64,000 nt of DNA from Adhaeribacter arboris. Its GTDB lineage: Bacteria > Bacteroidota > Bacteroidia > Cytophagales > Hymenobacteraceae. The notes under the pieces were generated by a model. It saw nothing but the letters and a program-made list of their open reading frames with translations, was not told the origin of the DNA and did not search any database. Positions 1-8,470 of this stretch are shown here, in pieces. The position numbers and the translations under genes are program-made. The stretch lies in NCBI RefSeq assembly GCF_003023845.1, contig NZ_PYFT01000001.1, positions 2,046,001-2,110,000 on the forward strand. Direction: 5' to 3'. Position 1 is the first letter of the stretch. Each line of letters begins with the position of its first letter.

Positions 1-1030
1 GGTTATCGGCAAAAATTAAACGTTCGGCCAAAGGTTCACCGTTGGCCCGAGCTAAGTTAAAACGAACAATTCCCGTCGGAAACTTTGCTTTGGCTACGGT
101 AAACTTGAATGTATGACCGGGTTGGATTCTAATATTTTCGGAATAGTGCAGGGCGTCGCGGCTAATGCCGGTTACTACTAACGATTCGGGCTGTGTTATT
201 TTACCCGCTACCGAAATTTGCCAGTAAGTATTCTCATTGGTTTCATCTACCCGCAAAGTATAGCCAGCCGGCTTAGCAGCAGGCAGAGCATATTGACCTA
301 TTTTACCCTCTTTGGTTCTAACCTGAGCCACGTACCGGCGGCCAGCTTGTGGTTGTAGTTCAAAACCACCCATGCCCAAATGAGCGTCGGCGAAATCTAC
401 TACTTTTTGGCCTTTGTCATCGAAAACCGAACCATTAACCGCAACGCCGCCGCTGGAATTTACGGCTTTAAAAGCTACCCGGCTAGTTAATCCTTCCACT
501 AAATCACCGCCCTCCGGGAAAAATTGAAAATCTATTTTACCGGCAACTCCGGTTGTATTGGTAGCAGCGGTATTCGCGCCTAAAATTTTAATTTCTTTGT
601 TAAAAAACGTTTCCTCGCCAAAATTACGCAGCCATTGGGTATAGGCAACCAAACGGTAATTTCCCGCGGACAGGTCAGTAGGCAATTGAATATCGCCGGC
701 AGCTTTTCCTTTTTCCGCTTTTAAAGTAAGTTGTTCTACAGGTTGGTTATCGGCATTCATTAAATCTACGTACAAAACGTTGCTTTTAGCGGAAGGGTGT
801 AGACTGGCCGCATCCAGCACAAAGCCTTTCAGCCAAATGGTTTGGCCCGGGGCATAGTACGGCTTATCAAGAATCAGGTACACTTTTTCCGGGGCGTATT
901 GGGTCCGGTAGGTATCTAAATTTGCTTTTAATTTTTGCAGCCAATCCGCGGGCGGACGGACAAACGCCAGCATTGCCAGGAGTAAAACCGGCAAAATATA
1001 TTTGATATAATTAAGCTTTCTATTATTCAT
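1..1030 (-). CDS. Macroglobulin (MG2)-like exported protein, 5' part only
   Basis: The frame is open from an ATG at 1030 down to the left edge (about 343 residues), so the gene is partial and its C-terminus lies outside the window. The N-terminus is a signal peptide or membrane anchor (ILPVLLLAMLAF). It is followed by a segment typical of alpha-2-macroglobulin MG2 domains (KVYLILDKPYYAPGQTIWLKG) and further beta-sandwich repeats containing FFPEGGDLVEG. In Bacteroidota such proteins are usually about 800-900 residues and often end in a TonB-plug-like domain; that part cannot be seen here. The role is unknown; envelope location is inferred from the leader. It points away from the sugar locus and appears unrelated to it. 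Confidence 0.8.
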   Translation of the reverse strand, partial: MNNRKLNYIKYILPVLLLAMLAFVRPPADWLQKLKANLDTYRTQYAPEKVYLILDKPYYAPGQTIWLKGFVLDAASLHPSAKSNVLYVDLMNADNQPVEQLTLKAEKGKAAGDIQLPTDLSAGNYRLVAYTQWLRNFGEETFFNKEIKILGANTAATNTTGVAGKIDFQFFPEGGDLVEGLTSRVAFKAVNSSGGVAVNGSVFDDKGQKVVDFADAHLGMGGFELQPQAGRRYVAQVRTKEGKIGQYALPAAKPAGYTLRVDETNENTYWQISVAGKITQPESLVVTGISRDALHYSENIRIQPGHTFKFTVAKAKFPTGIVRFNLARANGEPLAERLIFADN

Positions 1031-1395
1031 AAAATCCTGTATTAAGCTACTCTAGTGGCTTCTTTTTCTTCTATTATCTAAACAATAAAACGGGATCTAT
1101 CATTCCCCAGTACAATTTTTAATGTATTTATTTTTATTCATTTAATCGATTTTTTTACCTTTCTGCAACTGACCAGGAGGTTAAATAAACTCTGGTTAAA
1201 TACTATTTTGGAAAGGTTGAATGAAAGTAGTTGAGGGAAAAAGAAAAGTCATTTTTGCTGGTCAGATGTGAGGTCTCCTAAACCATATTACCAATTTTAT
1301 TTAATCTTAAAGAGTCTTTTGTCCGTACAACGTAATCCCTGGCTTAACCGCCGGAGCGATTCTTAAATTTTTATCAAACCATAAAATAGAAAAGC
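1031..1395. other. Intergenic region, no gene seen
   Basis: AT-rich spacer between the divergent MG2-like gene and the small hydrophilic ORF. I see no convincing ORF, RNA gene or long repeat; it presumably holds the promoters of both flanking genes. Confidence 0.5.
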
Positions 1396-1755
1396 ATGTC
1401 TGACAAAGTAAATAATCAGGAAGGTGACAGCCAGGCCAAACACGACAGTACCGGTAAAGGAGTAGGCATAAGCGGACAGCAACCGGGCCAACACGAAGGT
1501 CCGGTAGCGGGTGGAGCGGATAATACCCGCGGTGAAAATAAACCCAGCCGGGAAGGACACAGCGCCGGCGCAAAAAAAGGCAAGAATAATCCGGAACATA
1601 ACAGTCCCCAAGGTTCCCACGCTAACCCTTCGGATACCCGCGGCTCTGACAGCACGGAAAAAGAATTCCGGAATAATCAGCCTAACGCGAGTACGCTAAA
1701 AGGTTATAAAAATAACGAAGGTTCGTCGGGCAGCGAGCAAAGCGGCCAGGAGTAA
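1396..1755 (+). CDS. Small hydrophilic, probably disordered protein
   Basis: A 119-residue ORF composed almost entirely of G, N, S, K, E, Q, D and P, with no hydrophobic core, signal peptide or cysteine. It would be intrinsically disordered and resembles the loosely defined hydrophilic stress proteins of Bacteroidota; I do not recognise a family. The segment is richer in G and C than the surrounding intergenic DNA, which also opens several antisense frames, so codon usage alone does not settle the strand. The plus frame is preferred because it starts with ATG, ends just before a strong palindromic hairpin and gives a biased but non-random composition. Confidence 0.55.
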   Translation: MSDKVNNQEGDSQAKHDSTGKGVGISGQQPGQHEGPVAGGADNTRGENKPSREGHSAGAKKGKNNPEHNSPQGSHANPSDTRGSDSTEKEFRNNQPNASTLKGYKNNEGSSGSEQSGQE

Positions 1756-1764
1756 GTAGTTATT

Positions 1765-1822
1765 AATTGCTCGTTGTTCGTTTCTGGATTCTTAAGAATC
1801 CAGAAACGAACAACGAGCAATT
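1765..1822. repeat. 58-bp perfect palindrome (hairpin/terminator-like)
   Basis: The two 29-bp arms are perfect reverse complements with no loop bases, centred on CTTAAG at 1791-1796. It lies 10 bp after the stop of the small hydrophilic ORF and before the convergent GntR gene, so it could work as a bidirectional terminator, although no clear T-run follows. The arms contain CGTTGTTCG, a short motif found again in other spacers of this window. Confidence 0.85.
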
Positions 1823-1954
1823 TGTTTTGCGGAAATTAATTTTTTTGAGGTACAAGCAGCCAAAATTTAAAAAATCAAACTTTTCCACTCCTTTCCTTTC
1901 CGAAATGCCTTTCTTCAACAAATCAGCCAACTAACTACCAGCAACGAACAACCA

Positions 1955-3043
1955 TCAACTAAATTGGGTTGATTCTCGCACGATTAATTCACCGGTTAAG
2001 TTAATGTCCGCGGCTACGGAGTGTTGGCTGGAAAGTCGGCTAAGCATCATCTCATAACTGCTGGTTACAATTTCAAAAAGTGGTTGCTGATAAGTAGTAA
2101 GCGTGGGTTGTAAAACTTTACCATACTTCATATCGTCGTAGCCGGCTACCAAAACCTGCTTGGATACAACGGTACCCGTCTGCTTAAAGCTGGACATAAT
2201 AACGGCGGCCGTAGAATCATTGGCGCACAATACCCCCGTTTTACCGGGCACAATCTTCATCCGGCCCACCAGGTGGGTATCCGAGGGGTCGCCGACGATA
2301 ATATGTTGTTTGCTAAAAGGAATGTTGGCATCAAAACAAGCGCTGCTGCAACCGGCAATCCGTTTATAAATGCTGTTGGCCGAATTTTTCCGGTAAAAAA
2401 AGAAGATCTTTTCACACCCTGCATCAATTAAATGCTTGGTCATTACGTAACCGGCCTGAAAGTTATCTAAGCCAATTACGGGGTACTTGCTGCGGTTAGG
2501 AAAGGAGTATATATCTCTATCAATTAAAATGACCGGAATATTTTCTCTATCCAAAAGTTCGCAAACACTTTTGTTTACCAAACTTGCATTTTCGGTTCTT
2601 TCTAAAGGAGCAAAGAAAACGCCGCTTACCTTCTCTTCTAGGTATCTTTCGCATATTTTGGTTATGGTGTTCTGCCTAACCTGAGCATTATTGGCAATGG
2701 CTCCATCCCACAAAAATTTCAATTCTTTTTCTTTTTCAATGGCCAGAAAATAATCATGGATTGCCCCGAAAATTTCGGATTCCCCGGCACCCGGCAAAAG
2801 TAAGCCAAAGGTGTACCTTTTTCTTTCGCCATTAAAAACCACCGTGGTGCCTTGACCGGGTGTCTTTTTCAGCAAACCTTCTTTCTGTAAAGCATTGTAT
2901 ACTTTCGCTACTGTAGGGCGGGAAACCTGCATTTCTGCCGCCAGTTCCTTTTCTGTGGGGAGCAAACTACCGTATGGTAATTTTCCGTTTAATATATTCT
3001 CTCTAAATCTGCTAACAGTGTCACTAATCTTCTTGGCACTCAT
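1955..3043 (-). CDS. GntR-family repressor with LacI-type sugar-binding domain
   Basis: A 362-residue one-component regulator. Residues about 1-70 form a GntR winged helix (FRENILNGKLPYGSLLPTEK, then VSRPTVAKVYNAL). The remainder resembles a periplasmic-binding-protein-like effector domain as in LacI/AraR (VSGVFFAPLERT, IPVILIDRD, VIGLDNFQAGYVMTKHLI, VLVAGYDDMKYG). This combination is known from AraR-type repressors that release DNA when a sugar binds. I use the ATG at 3043 rather than the upstream one at 3097, because the extra 18 residues precede the conserved fold and lack support. It is transcribed away from susC across a 290-bp region full of AAATGTAAA boxes, so it most likely controls the sugar locus and itself. 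The ligand is not known; fructose or a fructo-oligosaccharide is inferred from the neighbours. Confidence 0.88.
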   Translation of the reverse strand: MSAKKISDTVSRFRENILNGKLPYGSLLPTEKELAAEMQVSRPTVAKVYNALQKEGLLKKTPGQGTTVVFNGERKRYTFGLLLPGAGESEIFGAIHDYFLAIEKEKELKFLWDGAIANNAQVRQNTITKICERYLEEKVSGVFFAPLERTENASLVNKSVCELLDRENIPVILIDRDIYSFPNRSKYPVIGLDNFQAGYVMTKHLIDAGCEKIFFFYRKNSANSIYKRIAGCSSACFDANIPFSKQHIIVGDPSDTHLVGRMKIVPGKTGVLCANDSTAAVIMSSFKQTGTVVSKQVLVAGYDDMKYGKVLQPTLTTYQQPLFEIVTSSYEMMLSRLSSQHSVAADINLTGELIVRESTQFS

Positions 3044-3062
3044 CCTACAATAGTTTTTATAC

Positions 3063-3285
3063 AAATGTAAAGTAAATGCTAAAACATGCAAATACAAATC
3101 TTCTTTACATATCCTTTACATTTAACATAAACCTCTAAAAATAATTTAATTTAACCCTATTAAAAATAATATTTTTTAAGAAATTTAAAAATAAACGATT
3201 ATATTATTGCTAATGTAAATCAAAATATTACTTTAGAACACCTAAATGTAAGCATCTATCTTTATAAATGTAAACTAAATGTAAA
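3063..3285. promoter_or_regulatory. Cluster of AAATGTAAA operator-like boxes
   Basis: The divergent regulator/susC spacer holds repeated ATGTAAA-type boxes on both strands. On the plus strand they lie at 3063-3071, 3213-3219, 3244-3252, 3266-3274 and 3277-3285. On the minus strand they lie at 3104-3110 and 3115-3123. The last plus-strand pair is spaced exactly 11 bp, one helical turn, and sits about 50-70 bp before the susC start. The arrangement suggests binding sites for the adjacent GntR protein, but this is inference. Confidence 0.5.
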
Positions 3286-3333
3286 AATATAAATTACTAT
3301 TAATTATCTACTTCCAAATAAAACATAACCAAT

Positions 3334-6300
3334 ATGAAAAGGAAAGTTTTACTTACTCACAGGCCTATGCTCAGAAAGTTATTGGTGGTATACCTGCTTT
3401 TTCTGGTACAAGTGAGCCTGGCACAACAAAAAATAATTACCGGTACCATTAAGGACGAACAAGGCAATCCGTTACCAGGAGCAAGCATTGTGGTAAAAGG
3501 TACTACTTCCGGAACGATCACGGATGCCAAAGGCGGGTTCTCCCTTCCGGTTTCTTCTGCCCAGGATGTTTTAGTAGCTTCTTTTATTGGGTATCTGGGC
3601 AAAGAAGTAGTAGTAGGCAACCAGGTAACGGTGGAAGTGGTACTACCGGCGGATGTACGCGCTTTATCGGAAATAGTAGTTACAGGATACAGCAGAGAAA
3701 AAAAATCGGATTTAATTGGGGCGGTAGCCGTAGTTAATTTGGCGCAAGTGCGGGATATACCCCGGGCTAATGTCCTGCAAACCTTACAAGGCCGGGTACC
3801 GGGCTTATACGTGGAATCTACCGGGCAACCCAGCGGCCAAACCGGGCAAGTGTTAATCAGAGGATTGAATACGTTGGGCGATAACTCGCCGCTGTACATT
3901 ATTGATGGGGTTCCGGCTACCGCCAATAATGTTATTTCGGGCCGCGGCGCGGCGAATGGGTCTACAACCAAAAACATATCGCCGCTGCAAAACATCGACC
4001 CTAATTCCATCGAATCCATTCAGGTGCTGAAGGATGCCTCCGCGGCTTCTATTTACGGCGCCCGAGCTTCTAATGGCGTTATTATTATTACCACCAAGCA
4101 AGGGAAAGGCAAATTGAGAGTACAACTCAGTTCCTCGGGCTCTTTTCAAAAACGGTTCGGAAAAATAGATGCGGCCAATACCTTAGAACGAGGCCGGGCG
4201 CTTTGGCAGGCTTCTATCAACGATGGCACCGATCCAGCCATTCACAGTGCCTTATACGCTTTTGATTATACCGGAACCGGCGCTAACGCGGTATTAAATA
4301 AAGTGACGCCGGTACAATGGGTGGGCGGCGATCCTGCCTCCTTAACCCCCGCTCAGGTTCCGGGTACCGATTGGCAAGATGTCGTCTACCGCACTGGTTT
4401 TGTTACCAACAATAGCCTAACTTTATCCGGGGGCAGTGAGACCACTTCGGCTTTGTTGCAGTTTGGCTATCTGCAAAACCAAGGAGTAAAAAAATATTCC
4501 GATTTTTCAAAAATGAACTTGCGGCTGAACACCTCGCACAAAATGTTCAACAACCGGTTCCGGATAGGCCAAAACCTGAACCTTGCCCGGACCCGGGAAA
4601 CCCCGGAACCCACCGACTTGGGCGGGGCCGGAATTGATTACTTGGCCACGTATCAGAACCCCATTCTGCCGGTATACCGCACCGACGGAGAATGGGCGGG
4701 CCCTTTGGGTTCCGGCATGAGCGACCGAAATAATCCGTTGCACATGTTGTACATCAACCGCAATAACAAAGACAAAAATTTAATTTTATTTGGAAATATC
4801 TATGCTGAATTGGTGCCTTTCGACAATTTTACTCTCCGGTCGAGTATTGGTTTAGATTATACTTTCTCTAACAACTCCTGGATCCAAGAAAAGTATACCG
4901 AAGGCTTTCTGACGCAGAGTGTGAACCGGCTCAGCATTTTTCATGGCGAGCGGACCAACTTAACCTGGACCAATACGGCCGAATACAGCCTGCAAAAAGG
5001 AACCAACTTGCTCAATTTTCTGGTAGGGGTAGAAACCGTGAAAGAAGATTATCAAACCATGGTGGCCCGGAAAGAAGATTTTGCCACTCAGGATTTTGAC
5101 TTTTTTCAATTAGATGCCGGCACCGGTACCGCTAGTTCGGGAGGAGGAAGAACCGGCTACCAATTATTATCCTACTTCGGAAAAGTTAATTACAACTTAG
5201 CGGATAAATACCTGGCATCGGTTACGCTCCGGTACGATGGTTCTTCCCGGTTCGGTAAAAACGAACAATTCGGCTTATTCCCGGCGGCTAACTTCGGCTG
5301 GCGAATTAGTAACGAGAAGTTCATGCAGTCCATTAATTTCATCTCTAATTTAAAAGTTAGAGTGGGTGTTGGCCGGGTAGGAAATCAGAAAATAGGCAAT
5401 TTGGCCCGGTTTGGCTTATATGCCCCTAACTACGGCACCATGGACTTCCGAGATTGGTACGGCGCCTGGCGAACCATCGGCACGGCTTATGATATTAACG
5501 GGAACAACAGCGGCAATCTGGCTTCGGGCTACGTGGCGCTGCAGCAAGGAAATAATAATTTAAAATGGGAAACGACCGATGAAGCCAATATTGGATTAGA
5601 CTTTGGCTTTGTGAAAGATCGCTTAACCGGTTCCATCGACTTCTTTAAACGCAATACCAAAGATATTTTAATACAACCGCCGTATGCCGCGGTAATTGGC
5701 GAAGGAGGAAACCAATGGGTGAACGGGGCTACCGCCAAAAATAATGGCTTTGAGATATCCCTGGCTTACCAAAATACTACCGGCCCGATTGGCTATACTA
5801 TTTACGGAAACGCGGCCCACTTCCAGGACAAAATCACCGATTTGCCGGAATCTGTTATCCGGTCTTACCCGGGAAATGTGGAGCAAACCATTTTGGGGCA
5901 TTCACAGCGGGCAATTTTTGGCTATGTTACCGACGGACTTTTCCAGAATCAGGAAGAAGTAAATACGCACGCGGCTCAGCCCGGTAAAGGTATTGGCCGG
6001 ATTCGCTACAAAGACCTTAATAACGATGGAAAAGTTGACGCCCTGGACCAAACCTGGCTGGGAACCACTTTACCCGATGTAGAATATGGACTTGGATTTG
6101 ACATCAGCTACAAAAACTTTACGCTCTCGGCTTTCTTTCAAGGCGTATTAGGGAAACTAACGAACGACGGCATAAAAGGTGATTTTACCCGGGTAAACAA
6201 CGGGATGAATTTTGGTACGGGCGTTTTTGATGCTTGGTCTCCCCAAAATACCGGTTCCTCTCTGCCGGCTTTGAGTTTGGTAAATGCCAATGATGAGTTC

Positions 6301-6555
6301 CGGACTTCGGATTATTTGTACGTGAATGGCAGCTACGCAAAACTAAGAACCTTACAATTGTCCTACGCTTTCCCGAAAGGTGTTCTGGAATCATTAAAGG
6401 TGGGAACCTTCCGGGTTTTTGCCATGGGTGAAAACTTGTTTGCTATTAAAGACAATAAAGGAGTAAACAAGCTGTATGCTCCCGACCCGGAAAATCCATT
6501 CTTAACCTATCCGCTCACCCGGAATTTCACTTTTGGCATCGACCTATCTTTTTAA
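3334..6555 (+). CDS. susC-like: SusC/RagA-family TonB-dependent outer-membrane transporter
   Basis: A 1073-residue outer-membrane transporter that would import oligosaccharides using TonB energy. It has a signal peptide (about 1-30) and a carboxypeptidase-D-like beta domain (about 34-120, ITGTIKDEQGNPLPGASIVV). A TonB-box-like stretch and plug domain follow (NVLQTLQGRVPGLYVES, then VLIRGLNTLGDNSPLYIIDG), and then a beta-barrel that ends in the aromatic residue expected for BAM-dependent insertion (FTFGIDLSF). Length and order match the SusC family. susD follows after 21 bp, so the two form a transport pair. Substrate identity is taken from the downstream enzymes and not from this sequence. 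Confidence 0.96.
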   Translation: MKRKVLLTHRPMLRKLLVVYLLFLVQVSLAQQKIITGTIKDEQGNPLPGASIVVKGTTSGTITDAKGGFSLPVSSAQDVLVASFIGYLGKEVVVGNQVTVEVVLPADVRALSEIVVTGYSREKKSDLIGAVAVVNLAQVRDIPRANVLQTLQGRVPGLYVESTGQPSGQTGQVLIRGLNTLGDNSPLYIIDGVPATANNVISGRGAANGSTTKNISPLQNIDPNSIESIQVLKDASAASIYGARASNGVIIITTKQGKGKLRVQLSSSGSFQKRFGKIDAANTLERGRALWQASINDGTDPAIHSALYAFDYTGTGANAVLNKVTPVQWVGGDPASLTPAQVPGTDWQDVVYRTGFVTNNSLTLSGGSETTSALLQFGYLQNQGVKKYSDFSKMNLRLNTSHKMFNNRFRIGQNLNLARTRETPEPTDLGGAGIDYLATYQNPILPVYRTDGEWAGPLGSGMSDRNNPLHMLYINRNNKDKNLILFGNIYAELVPFDNFTLRSSIGLDYTFSNNSWIQEKYTEGFLTQSVNRLSIFHGERTNLTWTNTAEYSLQKGTNLLNFLVGVETVKEDYQTMVARKEDFATQDFDFFQLDAGTGTASSGGGRTGYQLLSYFGKVNYNLADKYLASVTLRYDGSSRFGKNEQFGLFPAANFGWRISNEKFMQSINFISNLKVRVGVGRVGNQKIGNLARFGLYAPNYGTMDFRDWYGAWRTIGTAYDINGNNSGNLASGYVALQQGNNNLKWETTDEANIGLDFGFVKDRLTGSIDFFKRNTKDILIQPPYAAVIGEGGNQWVNGATAKNNGFEISLAYQNTTGPIGYTIYGNAAHFQDKITDLPESVIRSYPGNVEQTILGHSQRAIFGYVTDGLFQNQEEVNTHAAQPGKGIGRIRYKDLNNDGKVDALDQTWLGTTLPDVEYGLGFDISYKNFTLSAFFQGVLGKLTNDGIKGDFTRVNNGMNFGTGVFDAWSPQNTGSSLPALSLVNANDEFRTSDYLYVNGSYAKLRTLQLSYAFPKGVLESLKVGTFRVFAMGENLFAIKDNKGVNKLYAPDPENPFLTYPLTRNFTFGIDLSF

Positions 6556-6576
6556 ATTATTTTTAATTTCTGAATC

Positions 6577-8337
6577 ATGAAACGGACTATCGTAGTTTTA
6601 GTAACCCTCTTTTTACTAGTGGCCCAATCGTGCAAAGATTACCTGGATTTTGAGCCCAAAGGAGTGTTAAGTACGGACCAACTCAATACTCCCGAGGAAG
6701 TGGACAAAATGGTGATTGCGGCTTATGCCTCCTTAAGTAATGATTTCTTCTTATCGCAAATGGCCTCGGTACCCTGGATTTGGGGTAGCGTGCGGAGTGA
6801 TGATGCCTACAAAGGCGGCGGCGGAACCGGTGATAATTTTGACCAGCACATCATGGAAACCTTTAACCTGCTGGCGCCCACCAACGGGCAAATAAACGAT
6901 ATCTGGATTTACCTGTATGAAAATCTAGGCCGCGCCAATGATGCTCTCCGGCGCATGGAAAGCCTAACCGAAGCCGAATACCCGGCATTAAAAATGCGGC
7001 AAGCCGAATGTCGGTTTCTACGGGCCCATTGGCATTTCATCTTAAAAATTTTGTATAAAAATCCGGTTTGGGTAGATGCTTCTTTGCCGAAAACGCAATT
7101 AAATACGTTAACCAATGTTACTTTAACCGATGAAGAGTTATGGAATAAAATTGTCGAAGATTTTCAGTTTGTCGTCGATAATCTTCCCTTAACGCAGCAA
7201 CAAGTGGGCAGAGCGAGCAAAGTGGCCGCTTGGGCTTATCTGGCTAAAACGCGTTTGTACCAGGCCTATGAACAAGACGAGAACAACAATGTAACGAATA
7301 TTAATCAGGCCCGATTACAAGAGGTAGTTACCTTATGTCAGAACATTATTAATTCGGGTGGTAAAAGTCTGGCCCCTGACTTTGCGGAGAATTTCTTATG
7401 TGGGTTCGAAAACGGGCCGGAATCTATCTTCTCCGTCCAATATTCGCAGGACGATGGTACCCAGAACGGCAAAATTCAACTCGCTACCGGTGTGGCTTAT
7501 AATATGGCGCCTCAGTTTGGCTGCTGCGATTTTCTCAATCCGAGTTATACTATGCTCAACGCCTTTAAAACCGATCCGGCCACTGGTTTGCCCATGATGG
7601 AAACCTACAACAATGATTTCTTATTCAAAATTAATACCTGGGCCAACGTAAACGATTTGAGTACGATTGATTTTATGAGTCAGACCGTGGATCCCCGGAT
7701 GGATCATACCATTGGCATTCCGACCCATCCCTGGAAATACGACCCGGATTTTGTTGCCAACAAGAGCTGGCGAAGGGTACCTGAAGTATACGGGTATTTA
7801 ACCAGTATGAAAGCTCTGGAGCATTATAACAGCTCTTGTTTTGTGAAACTAGGGCCTTTTATGGGAACCTCCCGCAACGCCGACCTTATTCGCTACGACG
7901 ATGTATTATTGTGGTTAGCCGAATCTTATATTGAACTGGGTCAACAAAACCTGGCATTACCTTTAATCAACCAAATCCGGGAACGAGCGGCCAATAGTGC
8001 GGGCAGATTGGTTCGTAAAAATGGCAGCCCCATCTCTAACTACAAGGTCAGTCCTTATATTAACGGAGTGAACTGCAACTGGACCCAGGATTTTGCCCGG
8101 AAAGCCTTACAATGGGAAAGAAGACTGGAATTTTCTACGGAAGGAGTTCGTTTTTTTGATTTGGTTCGCTGGGGCATTGCCGCCGAAACCCTAAACGCCT
8201 ATTTTGCCAAGGAGAAAACCACCTTCGGATTTTTGAAGGATGCTTTCTTCAAAAAAAATCGGGACGAATATTTTCCCATTCCGCAAGCGCAGATTAACTT
8301 TTCCCAGGGATTGTACAAGCAAAACAAAGGCTGGTAA
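6577..8337 (+). CDS. susD-like: SusD/RagB-family glycan-binding surface lipoprotein
   Basis: A 586-residue lipoprotein with a leader and lipobox (LLVAQSC, so acylation at Cys19) followed by CKDYLDFEPKGVLS, the usual SusD start. The mature part shows the SusD/RagB signatures: an N-terminal TPR-like helical region (AECRFLRAHWHFILKILY) and a C-terminal segment ending WERRLEFSTEGVRFFDLVRW and EYFPIPQAQI. It sits as a lid on the SusC barrel and captures the oligosaccharide. It is translated from the same transcript as susC. A short hairpin follows the gene before the GH172 gene. Confidence 0.95.
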   Translation: MKRTIVVLVTLFLLVAQSCKDYLDFEPKGVLSTDQLNTPEEVDKMVIAAYASLSNDFFLSQMASVPWIWGSVRSDDAYKGGGGTGDNFDQHIMETFNLLAPTNGQINDIWIYLYENLGRANDALRRMESLTEAEYPALKMRQAECRFLRAHWHFILKILYKNPVWVDASLPKTQLNTLTNVTLTDEELWNKIVEDFQFVVDNLPLTQQQVGRASKVAAWAYLAKTRLYQAYEQDENNNVTNINQARLQEVVTLCQNIINSGGKSLAPDFAENFLCGFENGPESIFSVQYSQDDGTQNGKIQLATGVAYNMAPQFGCCDFLNPSYTMLNAFKTDPATGLPMMETYNNDFLFKINTWANVNDLSTIDFMSQTVDPRMDHTIGIPTHPWKYDPDFVANKSWRRVPEVYGYLTSMKALEHYNSSCFVKLGPFMGTSRNADLIRYDDVLLWLAESYIELGQQNLALPLINQIRERAANSAGRLVRKNGSPISNYKVSPYINGVNCNWTQDFARKALQWERRLEFSTEGVRFFDLVRWGIAAETLNAYFAKEKTTFGFLKDAFFKKNRDEYFPIPQAQINFSQGLYKQNKGW

Positions 8338-8369
8338 TGAACGCCGAACCTTACTGCGTTAGGGTGGAG

Positions 8370-8399
8370 CTTAGGAATTGGAACTTTCCGGTTCCTAAG
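8370..8399 (+). terminator. Intercistronic hairpin after susD
   Basis: An 8-bp inverted repeat (CTTAGGAA at 8370-8377 and TTCCTAAG at 8392-8399) lies in the 133-bp gap between susD and the GH172 gene. It has no clean poly-T tail. It could be an RNA-stability or attenuation element that lets susCD be expressed more strongly than the enzymes. Confidence 0.4.
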
Positions 8400-8470
8400 A
8401 TTCCGTTCTTTTCTAAGCAATGCAACTTAACCCGCAATGAGTTTTCATTTTAAGCAAGTGCGTTTAAAAT

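Noticed and set aside
1416-1655. Antisense frames over the small hydrophilic gene
   Set aside because: They arise from the GC-richer, glycine/serine codons of the plus-strand gene; Pro/Cys/Leu-rich products look artificial.
3357-4019. 220-residue open frame antisense to susC
   Set aside because: Composition is low-complexity mirror coding and the plus strand has a full-length SusC with all family motifs; no independent start signal.
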